Of a stretch of DNA of 64,000 nt, positions 17,791 through 26,464 are shown piece by piece. Position 1 is the stretch's first letter; every line of letters begins with the position of its first letter. The position numbers and the translations under genes were made by a program. This DNA comes from Pseudomonas sp. URIL14HWK12:I12 (lineage in GTDB: Bacteria > Pseudomonadota > Gammaproteobacteria > Pseudomonadales > Pseudomonadaceae): positions 124,001 through 188,000 of the forward strand of contig NZ_QEQL01000002.1 of NCBI RefSeq assembly GCF_003097135.1. Direction: 5' to 3'. The notes below the pieces were generated by a model. It searched no databases and was not told the origin of the DNA. It saw only the letters and a program-made list of their open reading frames with translations.

Positions 17791-17810
17791 TTCCCGAGCG
17801 TCAGCTGCGG

Positions 17811-17854
17811 CGCCGTTGAAAATGACTTTGCGTGCAAAGTGGTTTTCAACGGCG
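17811..17854. repeat. Nested near-perfect 44-nt inverted repeat
   Basis: Outer perfect 12-nt arms CGCCGTTGAAAA (17811-17822) and TTTTCAACGGCG (17843-17854) enclose inner perfect 7-nt arms ACTTTGC (17825-17831) and GCAAAGT (17834-17840), separated only by a 2x2 internal mismatch and a 2-nt centre. It ends 58 nt before the flavin oxidase ATG. No T-run follows, so either a transcript hairpin or a large symmetrical operator is possible. Confidence 0.85.
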
Positions 17855-17912
17855 TAGCGGTAAGGTGCGCTAGACCTTGACGTATTGCATAAAGCGCATC
17901 GGAGCCGCTGCC

Positions 17913-19610
17913 ATGCCGTCATACGTCAAGATCGACACCCACGACACTCGCCACGTCACCTTGCAGAAGGGCTTTAACCTCCGCTGGCCTACGGCCGGTG
18001 GGGGAGCCGATTTCATCTATGTCTGCAGTACCGCCGAGCAGGTTGCCGACGCCGCCAATGACGCATTGGCCGGCGGTTGTAGAATCACCGTGCGCTCTGG
18101 GGGGCACTGCTACGAAGGTTTGGTCGCTAACAAGTTGCCGGGCGAGGAGGGCCTGCCACTGGCCATCATCGACATTGGCCAGATGACCGGCATGGCATTT
18201 GACGAAGCCAGGAATATAACCTCGCCTTACTACCGCACCGCGCCCAAGTATCTCGCCTGGCTTTACGGCAACGATGTACCTCGCTACCGTTTTCGCATTG
18301 CGGCTGGGAGCCAGAACTGGGCGGGTTACGTTGCACTCTATAAAGCCGCCAACCGCGTGATTCCTGGAGGCTCCTGCTACAGCGTCGGTGCCGGTGGCCA
18401 CATCTGCGGTGGGGGTTATGGGCTGTTGTCACGCCTGCATGGCCTGACCGTCGATTGGCTCAGCGCAGTGGATATCCTGGTGCCCGACCCCGAGGGTAAA
18501 GCGCTGTTACCTCGGCACGTTCACCGCCGCAGCGACGGGGTCGACAAGCAGCTTTTCACTGCCTGCTGCGGCGCGGGCGGCGGCAATTTCGGGATCATCC
18601 TCAACTATTATTTCGACGATCTGCCCAAAGCCCCCGAGCAAAGCTATTGGCTGACGCTTTCCTGGCCATGGGAGCGCTTTGCCAATGCCGCGCAGCTTGG
18701 CCATTTCCTACGGGCCTATTGGCAGTGGTTCAGCGACCACGATGCTCACTGGAACAGTTCGGCGCCACACGAGGCCAATGGCGGCCTGTTTTCCCTGCTC
18801 AAGCTTCAGCACCGTTCGACAGGGGATATCAACTTGCTCGTCCAGTACACCGGTGTCGACGGGCGTGTCGATGGCGAGGGCCAGACCGAGCCCTTCGAAC
18901 GTTTCATCCAGCACATGATCCAGGCGGCGGGCAGCGACCCGCATGTCAGCCCGCATCACATACTGCACGGCCCGGTTCACCGGCACCCAGCCAAGCAATC
19001 ACTGTGCAAGGCCAGCGACCCGTTGCAGCATGCACGCCTGATGGACTGGCTGTACCTCACGCAAATGATCAATGGCTCTGGCAGCAACCAGTGCGGCAAG
19101 TACAAGTCGTTCTATCAGATCACCAACTTCGGCACCGAAGAGATCGATGCGATATGGGAACACCTTTATGAGAGCACCGACCCAGCGCTCAGCCAGGCGC
19201 TCTTGCAGATCGATTCCTATGGCGGCGCGATCAATCACTTCGACCATCAAGGCTCCCAGACCTCGGTTGCGCAACGCCACTCATTGCTGAAGTCGCAGCT
19301 CCAGGTCTATTGGGCATCGCCCGAGCATGAGCAGGCATGCCTGAACTGGTGCAGGGCGTTCTACATCGACTACTTCAAACGCCAGGGTGGCAAGCCTTAT
19401 GCGGACAATGGCAACTATGAAGGCTGTTACATCAACTACCCCGATGTCGACATGAAATACCTCGACCATCAGGGCGGCACCTTGGACACTCGCTGGCTGG
19501 AGCTCTACTACGGGCGCGACCTGGCGAGGCGGTTGATCGACACTAAGCGCGCGATCGACCCCCACAATGTGTTTCGAAGCGAGCTGTCGATTCCTTTGAG
19601 CGTCCCCTGA
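17913..19610 (+). CDS. Berberine-bridge-type FAD-linked oxidase, predicted bicovalent flavin
   Basis: A 565-residue VAO/PCMH-fold oxidase with an FAD_binding_4 domain (about 30-220) and a C-terminal BBE domain (about 500-555, NYEGCYINYPDVD...YYGRDLARRLIDTKRAIDPHNVF). The two flavin-anchoring residues of bicovalent enzymes appear: His65 in VRSGGHCYEGL (8-alpha-N1-histidyl) and Cys155 in PGGSCYSVGAGGHICGGGYG (6-S-cysteinyl). No signal peptide is evident with the ATG at 17913; a TTG 36 nt upstream adds nothing conserved. Known relatives oxidise sugars, alkaloids or polyketides with O2. The middle region (QITNFGTEEID) recalls bacterial sugar or aclacinomycin oxidases. Substrate unknown. Confidence 0.88.
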   Translation: MPSYVKIDTHDTRHVTLQKGFNLRWPTAGGGADFIYVCSTAEQVADAANDALAGGCRITVRSGGHCYEGLVANKLPGEEGLPLAIIDIGQMTGMAFDEARNITSPYYRTAPKYLAWLYGNDVPRYRFRIAAGSQNWAGYVALYKAANRVIPGGSCYSVGAGGHICGGGYGLLSRLHGLTVDWLSAVDILVPDPEGKALLPRHVHRRSDGVDKQLFTACCGAGGGNFGIILNYYFDDLPKAPEQSYWLTLSWPWERFANAAQLGHFLRAYWQWFSDHDAHWNSSAPHEANGGLFSLLKLQHRSTGDINLLVQYTGVDGRVDGEGQTEPFERFIQHMIQAAGSDPHVSPHHILHGPVHRHPAKQSLCKASDPLQHARLMDWLYLTQMINGSGSNQCGKYKSFYQITNFGTEEIDAIWEHLYESTDPALSQALLQIDSYGGAINHFDHQGSQTSVAQRHSLLKSQLQVYWASPEHEQACLNWCRAFYIDYFKRQGGKPYADNGNYEGCYINYPDVDMKYLDHQGGTLDTRWLELYYGRDLARRLIDTKRAIDPHNVFRSELSIPLSVP

Positions 19611-19625
19611 GCCGCCTCAAGCGAC

Positions 19626-19663
19626 AAGCCGAGAGGGGCGACCCTCTGGCTTGAAGCTTCAAG
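19626..19663. terminator. Hairpin plus palindrome between convergent oxidase and opgD genes
   Basis: AAGCC-g-AGAGGG (19626-19637) pairs with CCCTCT-GGCTT (19642-19652) around a 4-nt loop, followed by the perfect 14-nt palindrome CTTGAAGCTTCAAG (19650-19663). It sits in the 67-nt gap between converging genes and is the likely bidirectional stop. The palindrome also matches intergenic repeats at 32 and 60 kb. Confidence 0.5.
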
Positions 19664-19677
19664 CGTGCGCTGCAGGC

Positions 19678-21345
19678 TTACTCGTAGACGTACTTGCGTT
19701 TGGCTGGGGCTGGCGGGAAGTACTGATACAGCCAAGTCTCCGACAGCGTGCGCTCGCCCGCGCGGATGAAACCGCGAATGTTGACTGGCTCCACGCTGTC
19801 GTCGGTGGGGTACCAATCGAACAGGACACGTACGCCATTGACCTTGGGCAGGTCGATGATGGTGAAATCCTGCAGCTTGCCGTGGCTTGCGGTGAACACC
19901 GGCTCGATGCTGGGGATGGTGGTGAGGTTGTTGTTCAGGGCCTGCTTGGGCAGGCGCTCGATGCCCCCACCGACGAAATCGACGGCAAAGCGCCGTGCCC
20001 ACACTTCCGGATAATGTTCGCCCGGTGCCCAGCCTTCCCGGAACCCGCCCATGCCGGTGCGCGTCGCGCGTACATGGGCCAGCGGCGTGCCTACGGGGGG
20101 CATCGGCGCCCAGTAAAGCTTGTAGCCGAAGCTCAGGCTATCGCCAGGCTCCACCGCTTTTTTGGGTGACCAGAACACCACGATGTTGTCCAGCGTCTCG
20201 CCGGTGGTGGGCATTTCCATCATGTCCACAGAGCCTTCGCCCCATGGAGTGGTCGGCTCTACCCACAGGCTGGGTCGCTTGTCGTACTGGTCGATGGTGT
20301 CTTCATAGGTTTCGAACGCACGGTCGGTCTGCACCAGGCCGAACCCCTTGGGGTTGGTGTCTTCGAAGGTGTTGAACTGGATGCGCAGCGGGTTGTTCAG
20401 CGGCCGGCACACCCACTCGCCGTTGCCACGCCACATCGCCAGGCGGTCAGAGTCGTGGATTTGCGGGTGGATGGTGTCGCACATGCGGCGCTCGTTGGTG
20501 CCGCAGCTGAACATGCTGGTCATCGGCGTAATGCCGAGCTGCTTGATCGCGGTGCGGGCGTTCACGGTCATCTGTACGTCCATCACAACCTGCTCGGACT
20601 GGCAGTCGATGTCGAACCGGTATGCCCCGGTCGCGCTGGGCGATTCGAGCAGGGCATAGACCACAAAACGGGTGCCGTTGGGGTTGGTCGGGGCCTCGAA
20701 CCAGAAACGGGTGAAGTCGGGGAACTCCTCGGGGCCGCCGGCGTAGGTATTCACTGCCAGGCCACGAGCGGAAAGGCCGTACTGCCGGTTCTTGTCAATG
20801 GCGCGGAAATAACTGGCCCCCAGGAACGAAACCACGTCATTGCGCCCAAGCTCCGGGGCCTTGAACAGGCGGAACCCGGCGAAGCCCAGATCGGTCTTGC
20901 CCTTGAGCTGGCTTTCGTCCACACCGCTGTCGCGGTAATTGAACAGCTCCGGGCGAAAGTGAATTTCGCGCGCCTGCTTGCTCTTGGCGTCGACGCTGTA
21001 CATGCGCACCGGCGTCTTGAAGCCCATGCCCACGTGGAAGAACTGGACATCGATCTGACGGCCTTTGTTCTCGTTCCACAGCGAGTGGTCGGCATCGTAA
21101 CGGATAGCGTTGAAATTCAACGGCTCCATGTTGGCCAGGGTCGGCGGCAGCACCTGCTTGCGGTCGACGTAGGGCTTGCCGGCGAGTTCTTTGGCGTGCT
21201 TTTTCAGTATGTCGAAATCGAACGATTCCAGTTCACCATCGGCCGGTTCCGCGGCCATCGCCTGGGCAGCCAGAAAGGTGGTGGAAGAAAGGCCGGTGTA
21301 GGCCGCCAGGGCCACGGACGCTTTGAGCAGACTCCTGCGTTGCAT
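19678..21345 (-). CDS. opgD: Periplasmic glucan biosynthesis protein OpgD (MdoD)
   Basis: A 555-residue periplasmic protein that shapes the backbone of osmoregulated periplasmic glucans. The N-terminus [19 protein letters not shown] is a Tat-type signal with the twin Arg at 3-4, and cleavage is likely after AMA near residue 31, in agreement with E. coli OpgD being a Tat substrate. The MdoG domain begins [18 protein letters not shown] and includes [21 protein letters not shown] and [17 protein letters not shown]. No opgG/opgH is adjacent, so it is a stand-alone copy. It is divergent from the DUF533 gene. Confidence 0.95.
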   Translation of the reverse strand: MQRRSLLKASVALAAYTGLSSTTFLAAQAMAAEPADGELESFDFDILKKHAKELAGKPYVDRKQVLPPTLANMEPLNFNAIRYDADHSLWNENKGRQIDVQFFHVGMGFKTPVRMYSVDAKSKQAREIHFRPELFNYRDSGVDESQLKGKTDLGFAGFRLFKAPELGRNDVVSFLGASYFRAIDKNRQYGLSARGLAVNTYAGGPEEFPDFTRFWFEAPTNPNGTRFVVYALLESPSATGAYRFDIDCQSEQVVMDVQMTVNARTAIKQLGITPMTSMFSCGTNERRMCDTIHPQIHDSDRLAMWRGNGEWVCRPLNNPLRIQFNTFEDTNPKGFGLVQTDRAFETYEDTIDQYDKRPSLWVEPTTPWGEGSVDMMEMPTTGETLDNIVVFWSPKKAVEPGDSLSFGYKLYWAPMPPVGTPLAHVRATRTGMGGFREGWAPGEHYPEVWARRFAVDFVGGGIERLPKQALNNNLTTIPSIEPVFTASHGKLQDFTIIDLPKVNGVRVLFDWYPTDDSVEPVNIRGFIRAGERTLSETWLYQYFPPAPAKRKYVYE

Positions 21346-21668
21346 AGAGAAACCTGTTCCTTATAAGAAGTGATCCGGCTGCTTCGTGCAGCGAAGGGAT
21401 CGACTGAAATGGCCCGGGCAAGCCATCGACCGGGCAAAGGACCTTTACACAGAACCTCATTGGCTCGATCGGTTCGCACGATACCCAAGAAAAATGTCGG
21501 TTGCATGCGCTTTGAAGGGGAGCTGGCACCTTTCAGCGCGTAGAAATTGTGACATCTGGTTAAAAAATGAGCGTTTGCAATATCCCGAAGCATTTAGTTG
21601 CCGGTTCACGAGATCGAACGGCGCTAGAGTCGAGGCCATAGTTTCCGTATGAGAGAGGCATCGCTACG
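21346..21668. other. Intergenic region between divergent opgD and DUF533 genes
   Basis: A 323-nt gap with lower GC than its surroundings around 21540-21610. It must hold promoters for both genes. I see no coding potential, no clear hairpin and no promoter strong enough to assign. A purine-rich GAGAGAGG element at 21652-21659 is the likely RBS of the downstream gene. Confidence 0.6.
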
Positions 21669-22304
21669 ATGAATACCCAAGGTTTGCTCGACCAACTGCT
21701 GCGTGCAGGCCAACAGGCACTCGGCAAGCAAGGTGGCCTTTCCGCTGGCAAGGGCGCCCTTGCCGGCGGTGCCCTGGGCCTGCTGTTGGGTAACAAGAAA
21801 GCCCGCAAGTACGGCGGCAAGGCCGTGCTGTATGGGGGCGCCGCCGCCCTCGGGTTGTTGGCCTACAAGGCTTACGGCAATTGGCAAGCCCGCCAGGCCA
21901 CCGCGCCGCGTGGCGAGCCGCGCACGCTTGACCGCGTACCTCCTGCCGAAGCCGAGCAACACAGCCACGCGGTGCTCAAGGCTTTGGTAGCAGCCGCCAA
22001 GGCCGATGGGCATGTCGACGCGCAGGAGCGGGCGCTGATCGAAGGCGAGTTCACCCGGCTGGGGCAAGGTGAAGGGTTCGACACCTGGCTGCACCAGGAG
22101 TTGGAGCGCCCACTGGACCCGGCAGAAGTGGCTCGCGCCGCCACCACCGAGGAAATGGCCGCGGAGATGTACCTGGCCAGCGTCATGGTGATCGACCAGG
22201 AGCAGTTCATGGAGCGTGCTTACCTGGATGAACTGGCTCGGCAACTGAGCCTCGATACGGGCCTGAAGGCCGAGCTGGAAACGCAGGCGCGAAACGCCGC
22301 CTGA
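21669..22304 (+). CDS. DUF533/YebE-like TerB-domain inner-membrane protein
   Basis: A 211-residue protein resembling E. coli YebE. The N-terminal part has an amphipathic start (MNTQGLLDQLLRAGQQALG), a Gly-rich segment (GKGALAGGALGLLLGNKKARKYGGKAVLYGGAAALGLLAYKAY) that forms one membrane stretch, and then a Pro/Arg linker. The C-terminal 115 residues are a TerB-like helical domain (LKALVAAAKADGHVDAQERALIEGEF) with acidic residues where TerB domains bind metal. In enterobacteria YebE responds to envelope stress; that role is not shown here. AGAGAGG precedes the ATG. Confidence 0.85.
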   Translation: MNTQGLLDQLLRAGQQALGKQGGLSAGKGALAGGALGLLLGNKKARKYGGKAVLYGGAAALGLLAYKAYGNWQARQATAPRGEPRTLDRVPPAEAEQHSHAVLKALVAAAKADGHVDAQERALIEGEFTRLGQGEGFDTWLHQELERPLDPAEVARAATTEEMAAEMYLASVMVIDQEQFMERAYLDELARQLSLDTGLKAELETQARNAA

Positions 22305-22383
22305 TAGCACTTTGTACCCAGACGGCTGGTATTACCCTTCGATATGACGGAAAGTAGCGCCACCGGGCCTTGCAGCCGGTGGC

Positions 22384-22389
22384 TATACT
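22384..22389 (+). promoter_or_regulatory. Candidate -10 element of the wsp operon
   Basis: TATACT lies 31 nt before wspA in the 115-nt gap behind the DUF533 gene. No convincing -35 is seen at the normal spacing, so this is tentative. Confidence 0.3.
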
Positions 22390-22419
22390 GAGCCGGGCGT
22401 AAAAAACGAAGGGGTTAAC

Positions 22420-24042
22420 GTGAAAAACTGGAGTCTGCGCCAACGCATCTTGGCAAGCTTCGCCGTGGTCATCGCCGTGATGTTGCTGATGATCCTCGTT
22501 TCCTATACCCGGCTCGCGAAAATCGAGAGCAATGCCGATGCGGTTCGTACCGACAGCATCCCGGGCATGGCCATCAGCTCGATGATCCGCAGTGCCTGGG
22601 TCGACAATTTCGTCTACACCCAGCAGTTGCTCGGCCTGAGCAACCAGCGTGAACTGGTCAGCGCCGACGACGACCAGTACAAAGGCTTCGCCGATCGGCT
22701 GCAGGCGCAGATCACCGCCTACCGTGGCACGCTGCTCGACCCACAGGATCAGGCCAACCTGCAGGAGTTCGAGCGCCTGCATGCGCTGTATGACGCTACC
22801 CTCAAAAAAACCCTCGATGCCTATCGCCAGCGCCACTTCAGTGCCGCTCAGGACATCTTCCAGCAGGAGTTGGCGCCGGTCTGGAACGAGGGCCGCAAGC
22901 AGGTCAACTCGATCATCGACTACAACTCCCGGGCCGCTACCGATGCCAGCAACGCCATTTCCGATTCGGTGGTACAGGCCAAGGTCAGCATGGGCGTTTC
23001 ATTGCTGATTGCGATCATCGCCGCTGGCGTTTGCGGCTGGCTGCTGCTGGGCAACATCATGGCACCGATGCGCAAGCTGCTCGATGTGTTGGAAACCATG
23101 GGCACTGGCGACCTGTCGGTGCGGCTGAACCTGCAGCGCAAGGATGAATTCAACGCGGTGGAAACCGGCTTCAACGAGATGCTGGGCGAGCTCAATACGC
23201 TGGTGGCCCAGGCTCAGCGTTCCTCGGTTCAGGTCACCACCTCGGTGACCGAGATCGCTGCCACCTCCAAGCAGCAGCAGGCCACTGCGACTGAAACTGC
23301 CGCCACTACTACTGAGATTGGCGCGACGTCACGGGAGATCGCCGCAACTTCGCGCGACCTGGTACGGACCATGGGCGAGGTGGCCAGCGCCGCCGACCAG
23401 GCGTCATCCCTGGCCGGCAATGGCCAACAGGGGCTGTCACGCATGGAAGAAACCATGCATCAGGTGATGGGCGCTGCTGACTTGGTAAACGCCAAGCTCG
23501 CGACCCTCAATGAGAAGGCCGGCAACATCAACCAAGTGGTGGTGACCATCGTCAAAGTGGCCGACCAGACCAACTTGCTGTCACTCAACGCTGCCATCGA
23601 GGCAGAAAAGGCCGGGGAGTACGGCCGGGGTTTTGCCGTGGTCGCCACGGAAGTGCGCCGCCTGGCCGACCAGACGGCGGTCGCCACCTACGACATCGAG
23701 CAGATGGTGCGCGAGATGCAATCTGCGGTGTCGGCTGGGGTCATGGGCATGGACAAGTTCAGCGAACAGGTTCGCCGTGGCATGTTCGAGGTGCAACAGG
23801 TAGGTGAGCAACTGAACCAGATCATCCACCAAGTGCAGGCCCTGGCACCACGGGTGCTGATGGTCAACGAGGGTATGCAGGCCCAGGCCACAGGCGCCGA
23901 GCAGATCAACAACGCACTGGCTCAGCTCAGCGACGCCAGCAGCCAGACCGTCGAGTCGCTGCGCCAGGCGAGCTTTGCCATCGACGAGCTCAGCCAGGTT
24001 GCCGCCGGCCTGCGCGGCGGCGTGGCACGGTTCAAGGTTTGA
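22420..24042 (+). CDS. wspA: Surface-sensing methyl-accepting chemoreceptor WspA
   Basis: The 540-residue receptor starts the Wsp pathway. TM1 is at about 8-28, the periplasmic four-helix-bundle sensor at 30-188, TM2 at 190-211, HAMP at 212-264, and the long coiled-coil cytoplasmic rod follows. The hairpin tip [39 protein letters not shown] is where CheW and kinase bind. The start is a GTG-preceded ATG-equivalent at 22420 ([13 protein letters not shown]). In P. aeruginosa WspA clusters laterally and signals on surface contact; here it leads the same gene order, with wspB 1 nt downstream. Confidence 0.96.
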   Translation: MKNWSLRQRILASFAVVIAVMLLMILVSYTRLAKIESNADAVRTDSIPGMAISSMIRSAWVDNFVYTQQLLGLSNQRELVSADDDQYKGFADRLQAQITAYRGTLLDPQDQANLQEFERLHALYDATLKKTLDAYRQRHFSAAQDIFQQELAPVWNEGRKQVNSIIDYNSRAATDASNAISDSVVQAKVSMGVSLLIAIIAAGVCGWLLLGNIMAPMRKLLDVLETMGTGDLSVRLNLQRKDEFNAVETGFNEMLGELNTLVAQAQRSSVQVTTSVTEIAATSKQQQATATETAATTTEIGATSREIAATSRDLVRTMGEVASAADQASSLAGNGQQGLSRMEETMHQVMGAADLVNAKLATLNEKAGNINQVVVTIVKVADQTNLLSLNAAIEAEKAGEYGRGFAVVATEVRRLADQTAVATYDIEQMVREMQSAVSAGVMGMDKFSEQVRRGMFEVQQVGEQLNQIIHQVQALAPRVLMVNEGMQAQATGAEQINNALAQLSDASSQTVESLRQASFAIDELSQVAAGLRGGVARFKV

Positions 24043-24043
24043 A

Positions 24044-24526
24044 ATGAGCACGCCCCGCGAGGCTGGCGCTGCCGCGCTGTTTCTGCTGTTCAGCATCGGC
24101 GCCGAGCGGTATGCCTTGGCTGCGACCGAAATTGCCGAAGTGCTGCCCTGCATCACACTCAAGCCGGTGCTCCAGGCGCCGGCTTGGGTCGCCGGCGTCT
24201 TCTCCTACCGAGGCCAGATGGTGCCGGTGCTGGACCTGTCTCACCTTGCCATTGGCCAGCCTTCGGCGCAGCGCACCAGCACGCGCCTGGTGCTGGTGAA
24301 CTACCCCGGCACGCGCTTGCTCGGGCTGATCCTGGAACATGCCAGCGATACTCGCCGGTTGCCACTGGCGCATTTCCGGCCGCTGGGCATGGCCACGCCG
24401 GAGGCGTCCTACATGGGCCCGGTGTGCGAGACCGAACAGGGGCTTGTGCAGTGGGTCAAGGTGCAGGCGCTGCTCGACGAACGTGTGCGTGAGCTGCTGT
24501 ACAGCCCGGAGGGCAGTGATGGCTGA
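24044..24526 (+). CDS. wspB: CheW-like coupling protein WspB
   Basis: A 160-residue CheW domain (FLLFSIGAERYALAATEIAEVLPCITLKPVLQAPAWVAGVFSYRGQMVPVLDLSHL) that bridges WspA to the kinase WspE. The ATG at 24044 lies 1 nt after the wspA stop. There is no extra domain. The end overlaps wspC by 8 nt, consistent with translational coupling. WspD is a second, longer CheW in the same operon. Confidence 0.94.
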   Translation: MSTPREAGAAALFLLFSIGAERYALAATEIAEVLPCITLKPVLQAPAWVAGVFSYRGQMVPVLDLSHLAIGQPSAQRTSTRLVLVNYPGTRLLGLILEHASDTRRLPLAHFRPLGMATPEASYMGPVCETEQGLVQWVKVQALLDERVRELLYSPEGSDG

Positions 24527-25784
24527 GCAAAAGCGGTTCATCGACTTTCTTTATAGGCACATTGGCCTGGACGTGGCGTCGGTGGGCGCACCCATGATCG
24601 GGCGGGCGGTGCAGCAGCGACGGGAGCAGTCGGGTGCCGCGACGCTGGATGATTACTGGGCTCTGCTGCTGCAATCGGCCAGTGAACAGCTCGCATTGAC
24701 CGAGGCGGTGATCGTCCCTGAAACCTGGTTCATGCGATACCCGGAATCCTTTTCAGCCTTGGTAGGGCTGGCGCGCCAGCGGGCGGTCGAGCTGGGGGGG
24801 CTGCGCCCACTCAAATTGCTCAGCTTGCCGTGTTCCACGGGGGAGGAACCTTATTCGCTTGCCATGGCGCTGCTCGACGGCGGCTTGGCGCCCACCGCCT
24901 TTCGTGTCGATGGCGTGGACATCAGCCCGCAGTCGGTTGCCAAGGCCCAGCGGGGAGTGTATGGGCGCAATTCGTTCCGCGGTACCGACACGGCCTTTCG
25001 CGAGCGACACTTCGACGCGGTGGCGGACAACACCTGGCAACTGCACGAGGCCGTTACCCGCTGCGTGCGCCTGCAACCGGGCAATGTGCTCGACCCCAAC
25101 CTGCTGCAAGGGGAGGGCGTCTACGATTTCGTGTTCTGTCGTAACCTGCTGATCTACTTTGACCAGGCAACCCAGCGGCGCGTGTTTGAAACCCTCAAGC
25201 GGTTTCTCCACGATGACGGCGTATTGTTCATTGGCCCTGCCGAAGGCAGCCTGCTCGCCAGCCTGGGCATGCGCCCGATGCGTATTCCCCAGGCCTTTGC
25301 CTTTATGCGCGAACAACCGCAGGCCCCGGCACCTGCCCCTCGCCCGATGGCTGTGCCGCCATCCCAGGCGGCACCCTTGCCGCGCATCCCTGCGCCGTTA
25401 CCGATCCCTGTGGTGCGAGCGCCCATTCGGCCGCTCTCGGCTGGGGCGCCCCAAACCGCCGGCGCCGAGGATGCCAAGGCATTGCTGGCGCGTATTGCCC
25501 TGCTTGCCAACGAGGGGAAAACCGCCGAGGCGCGCTTGGCCTGTGAGCAGTTTCTGCGCGAGCATCCGCCGCAAGCCCAGGTGTTCTACTGGCTTGGCTT
25601 GCTGGCAGATGTCAGCGGCAATGGTTTGGAGGCTCAGGGGCACTATCGTAAGGCACTCTACCTTGAGCCCCAGCATGCCGAAGCGCTGGCGCATCTGGCC
25701 ATGTTGCTGGCCGCCCAGGGCGATGCCGCCGGGGCCCGGCGATTGCAGGAGCGTGCTGCACGCGTCGCAGGTGATCGCCGATGA
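24519..25784 (+). CDS. wspC: CheR-type methyltransferase WspC with TPR tail
   Basis: The 421-residue enzyme methylates WspA glutamates with AdoMet and so sets the receptor's active state. The N-terminal helical CheR domain (KRFIDFLYRHIGLD) is followed by the AdoMet fold (LKLLSLPCSTGEEPYSLAMALLD, VDGVDISPQSVAKAQRGVYGRNSFR, YDFVFCRNLLIYFDQATQRRVFETL). A Pro/Ala linker (about 265-315) leads to a TPR-like C-terminus (AKALLARIALLANEGKTAEARLACEQFL...FYWLGLLADVSGN). That tail distinguishes WspC from flagellar CheR. The ATG at 24519 overlaps wspB; the end overlaps wspD by 4 nt. Confidence 0.95.
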   Translation: MAEQKRFIDFLYRHIGLDVASVGAPMIGRAVQQRREQSGAATLDDYWALLLQSASEQLALTEAVIVPETWFMRYPESFSALVGLARQRAVELGGLRPLKLLSLPCSTGEEPYSLAMALLDGGLAPTAFRVDGVDISPQSVAKAQRGVYGRNSFRGTDTAFRERHFDAVADNTWQLHEAVTRCVRLQPGNVLDPNLLQGEGVYDFVFCRNLLIYFDQATQRRVFETLKRFLHDDGVLFIGPAEGSLLASLGMRPMRIPQAFAFMREQPQAPAPAPRPMAVPPSQAAPLPRIPAPLPIPVVRAPIRPLSAGAPQTAGAEDAKALLARIALLANEGKTAEARLACEQFLREHPPQAQVFYWLGLLADVSGNGLEAQGHYRKALYLEPQHAEALAHLAMLLAAQGDAAGARRLQERAARVAGDRR

Positions 25785-26464
25785 GCCACGACCACGAATT
25801 TCAAGGCCTGGCGGTTAGCGACGGGGACGATGCTGCGCTGGTGACTTGCTGGAACAGCATAGGGGTGCGAGGGGACCAATCCTGCCCCAAGCTGGTGGAA
25901 TACATTCGGTGCCTGAACTGCCCCGTCTATGCGGCGGCCGCCACGCGTTTGCTGGATCGCTACGCATTGCAGCGCGAAAGCTTGCCCCCGCCGCCGGTGC
26001 CTGCCCCCGACCCCGTTGCCTCTCGCTCGCTGGTGGTGTTTCGCCTCAACGATGAATGGTTAGGCCTGGCGTCGCGTTGCCTGAGCGAAGTGGCCCCGGC
26101 ACAACCGGTGCATTCCTTGCCCCATCAGCGTAGCCGCGCCCTGCAAGGGGTGGCCAATGTACGCGGCGCCTTGGTGCCGTGCTTGTCGCTGATCGAATTG
26201 CTGGGGATCGACGCCGCCACGGCGCCGGCCCCGGCACGGCGGGTGGTTGCGCGCATGCTCATCCTCGCTGCGCCCGGCGGGGCGGTGGTGGTGCCGGTAG
26301 ACGAAGTCGACGGCATCCACCGCTTCGACCTCGCCACGCTCCAAGCTGCTGCACATGCCGCCAGCCCTCGGTTTACCACCGCTGTCATGCCCTACGGCGA
26401 CCGCAGCCTGCGCGTACTCGATGAAGTGTCATTGCTGCAGGCATTGGCCCGGAGCCTCACATGA
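25781..26464 (+). CDS. wspD: Second CheW-like coupling protein WspD
   Basis: A 227-residue protein. The N-terminal 70 residues carry a Cys-containing segment (CWNSIGVRGDQSCPKLVEYIRCLNCPVYAAAA) with four cysteines, which could bind metal. The CheW domain follows (SLVVFRLNDEWLGLASRCLSEVAPAQPVHSLPHQ...VRGALVPCLSLIELLG). It couples WspA to WspE together with WspB; in P. aeruginosa both are needed for receptor clustering. Starts in an ATGA overlap with wspC and ends in an ATGA overlap with wspE. Confidence 0.93.
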   Translation: MSHDHEFQGLAVSDGDDAALVTCWNSIGVRGDQSCPKLVEYIRCLNCPVYAAAATRLLDRYALQRESLPPPPVPAPDPVASRSLVVFRLNDEWLGLASRCLSEVAPAQPVHSLPHQRSRALQGVANVRGALVPCLSLIELLGIDAATAPAPARRVVARMLILAAPGGAVVVPVDEVDGIHRFDLATLQAAAHAASPRFTTAVMPYGDRSLRVLDEVSLLQALARSLT

